DNA from: Gammaproteobacteria bacterium
Lineage (GTDB): Bacteria > Pseudomonadota > Gammaproteobacteria > Arenicellales > DRJH01
Assembly (NCBI GenBank): GCA_011052285.1
Contig: DRJH01000272.1
Coordinates: forward strand, 1 to 6,792
Length of the DNA: 6,792 nucleotides
Reading direction: 5' to 3'
Within the stretch, counting starts at the first letter, position 1; each line of letters starts with the position of its first letter. The notes below the pieces were generated by a model. It saw only the letters and a program-made list of their open reading frames with translations. It made no database searches and had not been told where the DNA came from. The translations under genes were made by a program, and so were the position numbers. Shown piece after piece: positions 1-6,155 of the stretch.

Positions 1-930
1 ATCACCAGGTTCGATGCGGCGACCAACCGCGGATGGAACGCCGCGCTCGGGCGCCTCGAACAGCTGACCCGCGAAGCTCAGGCGTCTTCTCCCAGGCCCG
101 CGCTTATCGTGTGGCCGGAAACTGCGGTACGAGACATCGGCAACTTACCCGCGCTTGCGAAGCGGATCAAAAAACTTGCCGACAGCACTGGTGTGCCGAT
201 AATTCTCGGCTCCTCCGATCTTCAGACCTCGGTTACCTGGAACGATTCGGGGTTCCGTATTGACCGCCGCGATCACAACGCGGCCTGGATGATTCCGGCG
301 CACGGCGCTATTCCTGCTCCGTATTACAAAATGGTTCTGCTGCCCTTCGCGGAGTACCGGCCGCTTGCGCGATGGGTTCGATGGCCACAGTGGTTGGCTC
401 CCAGGATGTTCAATACGATCAGGGGACACACGCGCACGCTGTTTAGACTCGGCGGGGGAACACGCGTAGCTCCTGTAATCTGCTGGGAAAATCTTTTCGA
501 CGGGCGGGTGCGCCGTTCGGTTGCCGATGGTGCGCAGTTGATCGTCCATCTCGTCAACGACAACTGGTTCGGTCGAAGCGCCGAACCTCGCCAACATGAG
601 CTGGCCTCGGTGCTGCGCGCGGTCGAGAACCGGGTTCCCGTGATAGTCGCTTCCAACACCGGGCCCTCGGAAATAATCGGTCCGACCGGCCGGGTTATCG
701 CCGAAGGCCCGGGTCTTTTTGCTTCAGGCTTCGTATCGGCGCCGGTGACTCTCGGCGTCGGCTCGCCCTATACCTCGTACGGCGACCTGTTCGCATGGCT
801 TTGCGTTGCCGTCGCAACGCTTGCCGCAGGATCCGCACCTGCAGCAGCACTTTTACGTGGTCGGAACGGGCATTTTTTGCCGGTGAGGATTCGGGTTAAC
901 GCCCGTAACCGAAAGATGAAAAATACTTGA
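1..930 (+). CDS. Lnt-like CN-hydrolase (nitrilase superfamily), 5'-truncated by the window edge
   Basis: The frame is open from base 1 to the TGA at 928-930 (309 residues), so the N-terminal membrane segments expected of an Lnt would lie outside the window. The Glu-Lys-Cys triad of the CN-hydrolase fold is visible: Glu40 (VWPE), Lys110 (YYKMVLLPFAEY, with the accessory Glu118) and Cys161 (ICWEN). Spacings of 70 and 51 residues are close to those of E. coli Lnt. Further Lnt-type blocks are NDNWFG, RQHELASVLRAVENR and ASNTGPSEIIGPTGRV, then YTSYGDLFAW and one hydrophobic helix near residues 263-285. Lnt transfers an acyl chain from phospholipid to the N-terminal cysteine of lipoproteins on the periplasmic face of the inner membrane. 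CWEN replaces the common CYE, and related plasmid TraB proteins share this domain, so a specialised homologue is possible. The next gene follows closely on the same strand. Confidence 0.8.
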   Translation: MTRFDAATNRGWNAALGRLEQLTREAQASSPRPALIVWPETAVRDIGNLPALAKRIKKLADSTGVPIILGSSDLQTSVTWNDSGFRIDRRDHNAAWMIPAHGAIPAPYYKMVLLPFAEYRPLARWVRWPQWLAPRMFNTIRGHTRTLFRLGGGTRVAPVICWENLFDGRVRRSVADGAQLIVHLVNDNWFGRSAEPRQHELASVLRAVENRVPVIVASNTGPSEIIGPTGRVIAEGPGLFASGFVSAPVTLGVGSPYTSYGDLFAWLCVAVATLAAGSAPAAALLRGRNGHFLPVRIRVNARNRKMKNT

Positions 931-933
931 TGA

Positions 934-939
934 AAAGGA
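934..939 (+). promoter_or_regulatory. Ribosome binding site deciding the start at 948
   Basis: AAGGAG lies 8 bases before the ATG at 948-950. This favours 948 over the TTG at 927 and the ATG at 930, which overlap the stop codon of the preceding gene and have no such spacing. The protein starting at 948 begins directly with a signal peptide. Confidence 0.8.
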
Positions 940-947
940 GAAACGAC

Positions 948-2530
948 ATGAAAACCATCCTTACAGTGCTCGCAGCGTTCGCTATGTTTCTCGGCCATGC
1001 GGTCGTGACCGAGGCCGTGTCAATAGATACCCGTGCAAAAGGTCCGGGCCTTTCCTGCGCTCCACCGAATTGGTTCTCCGCTCGCTCGGACCCTCTCTCC
1101 CGCACCAATCACTATGAGTTCTCCGGCTACTGCACCCAGGGTGCTGAGGGGTCTGGAGGAAACCCCATCACGACAGTCGCCGCGGGAAGAACAGTGTACA
1201 CGGAAACATCGGACTGGATCTGCGACTCACAGGAAGCCGTAGAGCGCTTCTCGATTTCCACCGGAAAGAGCAGGGCCAAGGTCGTGTCGTACTGTCCCGC
1301 TGACCCCTGGATCAACGCTGTGTCTTGTAAATCTGGAGCCATCCAATGGATCAAGCAACGTGATCAGGGCTGGACAGCGAACCATCTAGATACTTCCGGT
1401 CTGGGTGGCGTATTTCCGCTCACGTCCAACCATATCAATCGTGCCGCTTTACGCAAACAACTCCGGAGGAGGAATCCGGGATCGATAGCATGCATCTTAA
1501 CTTTTCTTAGCTGCGTTCGAAACGCAAGGATTCCAGCTACTTGTACCAGTTCCGTGTGCGCGAGCATTTCCGAAACAGCAAATCTTCCGGCCACTGGTCG
1601 CCGTGGCGCGGCTTCATCGTGCAGGAACCCGTTATCTTGTATGAACTTAAACACCCGTTCCTCCGGGTGCCCATGCCGGGTGGATCGAAGTCGGTTGAAG
1701 TAACGGTTGGCCAGTCCGTCAAATTCGGCAAGAGCAAACTCCCGGATTTCGCGAACACGCCTCCTGCGATCCATACCTTCGCGGCTAATCGTCCTAGTGG
1801 TGTCCGCAATGTTCGTGTACCCACCCCCGCGATCCGTGGTTTCGCCCCCGCGACCCGTGGCTTCGCCGTTAGTCGTAGCGGCAGCAATGCTCGTATTCCC
1901 GCGCTGGGTTCGATCAAAAGGTTGAATGGGCTCGTTGCAAAAATACTGCCACCGGACATCCAGGTCATCAGCGAGACCTACTACGTCGACAAGGCCTGCA
2001 CGAATACGAACCGGTTGATTGTATTCGACGTGACGGTGCGCAACAACGGTGGCCCGCTGGGGAGTCAGAAGTGGTCGCTCTATGTGACTGAGCTTGGTGG
2101 CACCGGCCTCGGCAGCCGCAGCGCCTGGGTTTCGCCCCTGGCGCCAGGTTTGTTGACGCAGGTGACGATACCGGTTGTCGTGCTGAAAAGCAGGATCGGG
2201 CAACTGCCCGTTCGCCATTCTCTGAAGATCGTTTCGCTTGATGTCCTGACCGGAAGCAAGACCACCACGTTCGTCACCATCACATTGCCGAAGAACATCT
2301 GTCAGCTGCCAAAGCTGCAGGTGCGGTTGCCGTCGCAAATGCACATGAAGTTGATGACAGTATCACCGCAGATACGTCTGAAGAAGCCACGCAAAAAGAA
2401 GGACGGTGTACACCCCGGCTCCCTTTCTGGCGCCCGGGCCTTGAACCCGCAACCTGAGCCCCCTTCCTTAACAACGCGCCGGTTGCAGCTATCGATCCCC
2501 CAACTGCAGGGAAATTTGCACATAAAATGA
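948..2530 (+). pseudogene. Exported protein of unknown function, reading frame interrupted
   Basis: From ATG 948 the product starts with a classical signal peptide: MKT, a hydrophobic core to about residue 20, and a likely cut after TEA at residue 23. A cysteine-containing segment follows (five Cys in the first ~140 residues). This frame runs to 1703, but its later part turns Arg/Ser/Cys-rich and non-protein-like. Protein-like sequence continues in the next frame to TAA 2530: YLYQFRVREHF and HWSPWRGFIVQEP (fibronectin-like), a PAIRGFA/PATRGFA repeat, then an Ig-like CARDB-like stretch (FDVTVRNNGGPL through LAPGLLTQVTI). The basic C-terminus carries ARALNPQPEPP. The second frame is also plausible upstream of 1508 (EEESGIDSMHLNFS), so the simplest reading is a shift near 1390-1475, perhaps at GGAGGAGG, plus a TAG at 1508-1510 that may have been CAG. 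Sequencing error cannot be excluded. It probably shares a transcript with the Lnt-like gene 17 bases upstream. The family is not recognised. Confidence 0.6.
1824..1865 (+). repeat. Two tandem 21-bp units encoding PAIRGFA / PATRGFA
   Basis: Unit 1 (1824-1844) and unit 2 (1845-1865) differ at two positions. They are in phase with the downstream frame of the broken exported-protein gene and add a heptapeptide each. A weaker copy, PAIHTFA, lies about 65 bases upstream. Together they form a short Pro/Ala/Arg linker between the fibronectin-like and the CARDB-like parts. Confidence 0.75.
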
Positions 2531-2633
2531 GGGAACAATCCAATGCCAGTCGTATCAGAGAAAGCATTCAGGGAATGACAAAAAGCGCCTTCAGCACCTG
2601 TGGCTATACGATCTACCGTGATTCCAATATATA
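2531..2633. other. Intergenic gap between convergent genes
   Basis: About 100 bases separate the stop of the exported-protein gene (plus strand) from the stop of the methyltransferase gene (minus strand). No strong GC-rich hairpin followed by a T-run was found for either direction. Only a short run of A at 2580-2585, read as T on the minus strand, hints at a weak terminator. A small plus-strand frame from 2527 runs into the methyltransferase gene and is not credible. Confidence 0.5.
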
Positions 2634-4481
2634 TCAATTTGAAACGCAGTTGCTTTCGCTCAGGTTTGATACCAGTCGATGGACCGTTTCGACCGCAGCC
2701 GGTGCGTCTTCACCGAAGCCATCGGCCTGGATAACGGTGGCAAACTCTGCGGTAACCGGTGCTCCACCAACGAGCACCGGAAATTTTGAATCGTGTTCTT
2801 TGAACAAAGTAACGGTTTTCTGCATGGATTGCATGGAGGTGGTTAGCAGTGCAGACAGGCCGACCACATCCGGTTTCACCTGATCGGCGTATTCGAGAAT
2901 TTGTTCCGGTGTTTTGTTGACCCCCAGGTCGAAGACTTCATAGCCGGCACCCTCGAGCATCATAGCGACCAGGTTTTTGCCGATGTCGTGAACATCACCC
3001 TGCACGGTAGCCAGCAATACCCGGCCTTTGGCTGGCTCACCGGTAGCGGTCAGAATGGGACGTAACACCTCTAATCCAGCCTTCATGGCACGGGCCGAGA
3101 GCAGCATTTCCGGAACAAAAATTCGCCCTTGCGCGAAGTCTTCACCGACGACGTCCATGGCAGCAATCAGAGATTCATTGAGAATCTCATCCAGCGCAAT
3201 ACGCAGGTGCAGTGCCTTGTTGACTAATTCGACCGTATCTTTGTCCTGATGGTCGAGAACGGCATCAAAAATCAGATCCAGCAGTTGTTCATCCTCTGTC
3301 GTTTGCGCTGCTCTTTTGTCGGTTGTTGGGGGAATACTGACGACTGATTTTATTTTGCTGTTATCCTGCCCTTCAAGTTTTGACCCGGTACGTCGTTGGC
3401 CCGCCCAGGGGCGGTTGCCAGCACGAAAATCGTGACAAGCGGTAATGGCGGTACGAACATTTTCTGTTGGAGTCACAGCGGATAGTGAACACAGATACAA
3501 CGCGCCGCTTCCATTCTCCTCAATTGCTTCCATGTATTCATGGACCCGCCTTTGCAGTACCTCGGTTGGTCCCTGCTGCAGAATATTGTTATCCACACCC
3601 AACACGATGGGTAGGTGCTTGCCCTTACTGTAATCGAGAACAGGCTGTAGACCGAGCTTGAATAAATCCGGATCCTGAATTTTCAGATAAGCTGGTGTAG
3701 CACGCAGTTTTCGGGCCCAGAAACTGTGTAGATCAGTGGCGAATGCATCACCCCACCAGTTGTCACAGACAACAGGTTTGCTGGTTTGATGCTGCAGACG
3801 TTCGAGGTAGCTTAAGGAAAATTCATCAAGCATATCCTGGGTGATGAAAGGTAGGGAAGCCACAGCATCGGAGCCATCGGCGTAGATCGCGTCTGGAAAC
3901 TCCCTGAATGCCACGTTCATAAAAGGGGCGATAACTTCATCCACCAGAAAAGCCAGCAGTTTGTGCACAAACCCCGGGTTTTCATGAATCTGCACGATAA
4001 GGTTTTCAAAACTCAGTACATGCGAGGCCAGGGTAAAGGGTGCGCAATAGCACGGTAGTGGTGTTAGACCGGTTTGTGCCTTTACTTGCTGCATGATCTC
4101 CAGCACCATAGGCATGCGCCCGGCTGAGTAAGGATCGGGTGCTTTCAGCCGGACAAGATCTTGTTCTGTTTTCACCAGTGGCTCACTGTTATCGATTGCT
4201 GGTGCCATATCGCTGAATGTAACCAGCCGGCAACCCAGCGCTTCCGCTTCGACGTTATACACATCCCATAAAAAGGAAGGGGTGTCAAAATCGAAACGTT
4301 CAGTAGTCTCACAAATCCCACGCACGAACTTTTTCGCATCTGTGTAGAATTCAGTACCCGGGACGCCACATTCCCGCATGGCGAACTCGTGCATCTGGGC
4401 AATAAAAGGAACCTCTTTGCCCCCTTTGGTCATTGCCTGTTGGAGGCGGAGTACGCCCGATGAAAAATCAAAATCAGCCAT
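2634..4481 (-). CDS. CmuA-like corrinoid methyltransferase: UROD/MtaA-type domain fused to a B12-binding domain
   Basis: The product has 615 residues starting at MADFDFSSG. Residues ~1-350 are a UROD/MtaA-type methyltransferase domain: CAPFTLASHVLSFENL at 146-161, VVCDNWWGDA with Cys239, and LYLCSLSAVTPTENV with Cys331. The usual H-x-C zinc motif reads V-V-C here, so the His is missing. A basic linker (~352-395) leads to a helical cap domain (~396-480, with VGEDFAQGRIFVPEMLLSARAMKAGL) and a Rossmann-type corrinoid domain. Its signature is complete: Asp496-x-His498-xx-Gly501, then Ser543-x-Leu545 and Gly572-Gly573, with family spacing (41 and 26 residues). Such proteins take a methyl group from a substrate onto cobalamin. 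Domain order and length match chloromethane methyltransferase CmuA, but the substrate cannot be read from the sequence. It is transcribed downstream of phnX with a 48-base gap. An upstream TTG at 4526 in frame is rejected because a strong ribosome binding site precedes 4481. Confidence 0.9.
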   Translation of the reverse strand: MADFDFSSGVLRLQQAMTKGGKEVPFIAQMHEFAMRECGVPGTEFYTDAKKFVRGICETTERFDFDTPSFLWDVYNVEAEALGCRLVTFSDMAPAIDNSEPLVKTEQDLVRLKAPDPYSAGRMPMVLEIMQQVKAQTGLTPLPCYCAPFTLASHVLSFENLIVQIHENPGFVHKLLAFLVDEVIAPFMNVAFREFPDAIYADGSDAVASLPFITQDMLDEFSLSYLERLQHQTSKPVVCDNWWGDAFATDLHSFWARKLRATPAYLKIQDPDLFKLGLQPVLDYSKGKHLPIVLGVDNNILQQGPTEVLQRRVHEYMEAIEENGSGALYLCSLSAVTPTENVRTAITACHDFRAGNRPWAGQRRTGSKLEGQDNSKIKSVVSIPPTTDKRAAQTTEDEQLLDLIFDAVLDHQDKDTVELVNKALHLRIALDEILNESLIAAMDVVGEDFAQGRIFVPEMLLSARAMKAGLEVLRPILTATGEPAKGRVLLATVQGDVHDIGKNLVAMMLEGAGYEVFDLGVNKTPEQILEYADQVKPDVVGLSALLTTSMQSMQKTVTLFKEHDSKFPVLVGGAPVTAEFATVIQADGFGEDAPAAVETVHRLVSNLSESNCVSN

Positions 4482-4490
4482 TTCAATATT

Positions 4491-4495
4491 CCTCC
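4491..4495 (-). promoter_or_regulatory. Ribosome binding site of the CmuA-like gene
   Basis: On the minus strand GGAGG (within TGGAGGAAT) sits 9 bases before the ATG at 4481. This fixes the start and removes 15 residues from the longer open frame. It lies inside the 48-base gap after the phnX stop. Confidence 0.8.
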
Positions 4496-4529
4496 AGCGG
4501 TGGTGCACCACTATTTGGCAATACAAATA

Positions 4530-5360
4530 TCAGGGCTTTTCACCGTGTGCGATACGGGTCTGGATGTCGTCGATACAGGGTAGTAGATCAGCGATACTGT
4601 CGACTACGTAGTGGGCGCCGCTCTGTAGTAGACGCTGGTAAGCCTTGCTGCGTTTTTTCGTTTGTTCACTTGCTGAAAGGCTGCTCCAGTCACCAAGGCT
4701 CAAGCCCACCTCGTTGCCACTGACCGCAAATCCAACGGTCCACATGCCCGCATTTAAGCCTTCATCGATACCTGGAACAGTGTCATCGACCTTGACACAA
4801 GCTTCCATGGTAGTTACACCAAGCCGTATGGCGTTGAGCAGGCACATATAGGGGTAAGGCCGTCCGGCCGGCACATCGGAGGCACAGACGGTGACATCCG
4901 GTTCATAACCCTGGGTTTTGGCATCTTTAAGATTGACTGCCACCATCTCGGTCAAATAGCCGGTTGTGGTACCGATTTTGATGCCGTCTGAACGTAATGC
5001 CTTGATGCTGTCGATGGCGCCCGGAATCAAGGTGGAATAAGTCGACAGACAGGCAATTTGCGAGGGCACAAAATCAGCGAACATGCGACTGACATCGTCA
5101 TCATTCGGTTCACGAGCAAATTTCTCCTGCCAACGTTTGCGGATGCTATCCATTTCAGTGAGTTGTTGAATGTGAACACGTTTGTGTGCACCCATGGGCA
5201 CGCGGGCTTCTTCCATGCTGATGGGAACCCCCTGGCGCTCGAATACATCCATAAATACGGCGGCCGGGGCCATACAGCCATAATCCATGGTGGTGCCAGC
5301 CCAGTCCAGAATGACTGCTTCAACAGGGCCGTGGTAGGAACGTTGGTATTTGAATGGCAT
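4530..5360 (-). CDS. phnX: Phosphonoacetaldehyde hydrolase (phosphonatase), HAD superfamily
   Basis: The 276-residue product has the usual PhnX length. PhnX splits phosphonoacetaldehyde into acetaldehyde and phosphate in the cytoplasm, normally after the transaminase PhnW has acted on 2-aminoethylphosphonate. The nucleophile Asp19 is in ILDWAGTTMDYG, where Ala21 replaces the second Asp of most HAD enzymes, as in known PhnX. The Schiff-base lysine is Lys60 in EARVPMGAHKRVHI, 41 residues after the nucleophile as in the Bacillus cereus enzyme (Asp12/Lys53). Motif II is in KIGTTTGYLTEM (Thr131-133, Tyr135). The acidic site is VKVDDTVPGIDEG with Asp193, again matching Asp186 with a constant offset of 7. 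Cys29, Met56 and His63 also fit. The start MPFKY is preferred because GGAG lies 10 bases upstream; an in-frame start 13 codons earlier lacks this. No phnW is in the window. Confidence 0.93.
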   Translation of the reverse strand: MPFKYQRSYHGPVEAVILDWAGTTMDYGCMAPAAVFMDVFERQGVPISMEEARVPMGAHKRVHIQQLTEMDSIRKRWQEKFAREPNDDDVSRMFADFVPSQIACLSTYSTLIPGAIDSIKALRSDGIKIGTTTGYLTEMVAVNLKDAKTQGYEPDVTVCASDVPAGRPYPYMCLLNAIRLGVTTMEACVKVDDTVPGIDEGLNAGMWTVGFAVSGNEVGLSLGDWSSLSASEQTKKRSKAYQRLLQSGAHYVVDSIADLLPCIDDIQTRIAHGEKP

Positions 5361-5370
5361 GATCAGGACT

Positions 5371-5374
5371 CTCC
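5371..5374 (-). promoter_or_regulatory. Ribosome binding site of phnX
   Basis: On the minus strand GGAG (in CGGAGAG) precedes the ATG at 5360 by 10 bases. It supports MPFKY as the first residues of PhnX. Confidence 0.6.
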
Positions 5375-5416
5375 GTAAGATTAGGTCAACATAAAGCAAT
5401 GGTACAGGTGCTTTTT

Positions 5417-5428
5417 GTTATAAATATA
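5417..5428 (-). promoter_or_regulatory. Possible -10 region of the phnX promoter
   Basis: Read on the minus strand, TATATT (5428-5423) and the adjoining TATAAC (5422-5417) are the best -10-like hexamers between the half-site array and phnX. No good -35 hexamer is found at the right distance, which is common for promoters that need a LysR-type activator. The leader to the phnX start would be about 50 bases. The assignment rests on sequence likeness only. Confidence 0.35.
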
Positions 5429-5434
5429 ATCGTT

Positions 5435-5468
5435 ATTATCGATCTTATTTATCGGATTAATCGATAAT
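5435..5468. promoter_or_regulatory. LysR-type operator: three TTATCG half-sites at 13-base spacing
   Basis: The plus strand has TTATCG at 5436-5441 and 5449-5454 and its complement CGATAA at 5462-5467, starting exactly 13 bases apart. The last two form a perfect dyad (TTATCG, 7 bases, CGATAA). The outer two form a longer perfect inverted repeat, ATTATCGAT at 5435-5443 and ATCGATAAT at 5460-5468. A dyad plus an extra half-site next to the promoter is the layout expected for a LysR-family tetramer (recognition site plus activation site). It lies between phnX and the lysR remnant, just upstream of the -10 candidate. Confidence 0.6.
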
Positions 5469-5479
5469 TAAAGGAACTA

Positions 5480-5790
5480 TCAGGATGCAAACAGCTCGAA
5501 AAAAGCGTCGATGGTACGAATCATTCGTCGCTCCTCCAGACAGGCGGCGTATTCAGTGACTTCGAGACCGCTTCCCTACAGGCTGATCGCGTGTAGCCGG
5601 CGGTCATTGCCAATTCTGTGGTGTCAACGATGCCAATGCCCAAGTCTGCAGCAACAGCCTCTCTGACCCTTTCACGACTACCGATTTCCATTATTGGACC
5701 TGGGGCAATGCCGGATTGTTGCAAAGCATGCTCAAATACGGCCCGGGTGGTAGATCCATGCTCTCGCAACACCAATCGTTGCTCGGCGTG
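5480..5790 (-). pseudogene. Remnant of a LysR-family regulator (phosphonate-type), effector-binding domain only
   Basis: The minus strand encodes EQRLVLREHGSTTRAVF, then IMEIGSRERVREAVAADLGIGIV, the hallmark of the LysR effector domain and close to regulators associated with aminoethylphosphonate use. Near 5600 homology leaves this frame, which ends at 5521 with an unrelated tail. It resumes in another frame: RLHAISL, a TAG at 5578-5576, then EVTEYAACLEERR and IDAFFELFAS ending with TGA at 5480. This is the normal LysR C-terminus, so there is a net -1 (or +2) shift and one nonsense codon. A TGA at 5793-5791 interrupts the 5' side, and no winged helix-turn-helix is found upstream. An active regulator cannot be made from this copy. 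It is in the same direction as phnX, about 120 bases upstream, and was probably its original regulator. Confidence 0.8.
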
Positions 5791-6155
5791 TCAGTAGTGA
5801 TCTGAAACTACTTGTAAACTGACGGTATAAAAGTACAGAATATCTTCTTCATTTTCTTCCCCACTTCGATCATAAAAATCTTCTTCTTTGCGTTTTCTTC
5901 CACTTCTTCCACCAACGTGCAGCGTGTGCAGGCTTGGCGGGTCGCTCATCCCGGCTATTCCAAGTCCGCTGCCCATTGAGGCAGTTCTGCGTTACAAGAA
6001 GACATAGCCCAGACTGGCCGTCATCTCCTAACTGAAAAGCTTGAATTTAATAATGTGCATATGAGCATGAGCCTCAAATATAATCATTTGTATAACCAGT
6101 TCGCGTACTTGATCTGGCTGGATGAATTGCTCTCATGCCAGCTAGATTTATTCGC
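5791..6155. other. 365 bases without a recognisable gene; includes a polypyrimidine tract
   Basis: A minus-strand frame of 61 codons (5976-5791) is in phase with the lysR remnant and ends at the TGA just before it. Its last residues (LYFYTVSLQVVSDHY) could be the degraded strand that precedes the RLVLRE block in LysR proteins. Its first two thirds are Lys/Glu/Arg-rich and match nothing known to me. The plus strand is rich in CTTC from about 5843 to 5911. Bases 5980-6155 have stops in several frames on both strands and no recognised protein or RNA. Confidence 0.5.

Noticed and set aside
145..659. Minus-strand frames opposite the Lnt-like gene
   Set aside because: They are antisense shadows of a clearly recognisable CN-hydrolase.
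948..1060. Lipoprotein signal peptide as a substrate for the adjacent Lnt-like enzyme
   Set aside because: The first cysteine is residue 37 in GLSC, well beyond the hydrophobic core and without a proper lipobox. A normal signal peptidase I site after TEA fits better.
1500..1512. Programmed -1 frameshift site at the ACTTTTCTTAG stretch
   Set aside because: It is not a canonical slippery heptamer, and shifting there would lead straight into the TAG at 1508-1510. No downstream stem is evident.
1364..2344. Large minus-strand frame opposite the exported-protein gene (326 codons)
   Set aside because: It is Arg/Gln/Asp-rich with no recognised domain and overlaps the protein-like plus-strand frame. 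This is a typical antisense shadow in GC-rich DNA.
2527..2883. Plus-strand frame of 118 codons after the exported-protein gene
   Set aside because: Most of it overlaps the well-supported methyltransferase gene on the other strand, and it has no ribosome binding site or domain.
4482..4526. Longer start (TTG at 4526) for the CmuA-like gene adding 15 residues
   Set aside because: No ribosome binding site precedes it, whereas GGAGG lies 9 bases before the ATG at 4481. The added residues do not resemble the family.
5361..5399. Longer start for phnX adding 13 residues
   Set aside because: The extension covers the ribosome binding site of the MPFKY start, and the shorter protein already has full family length.
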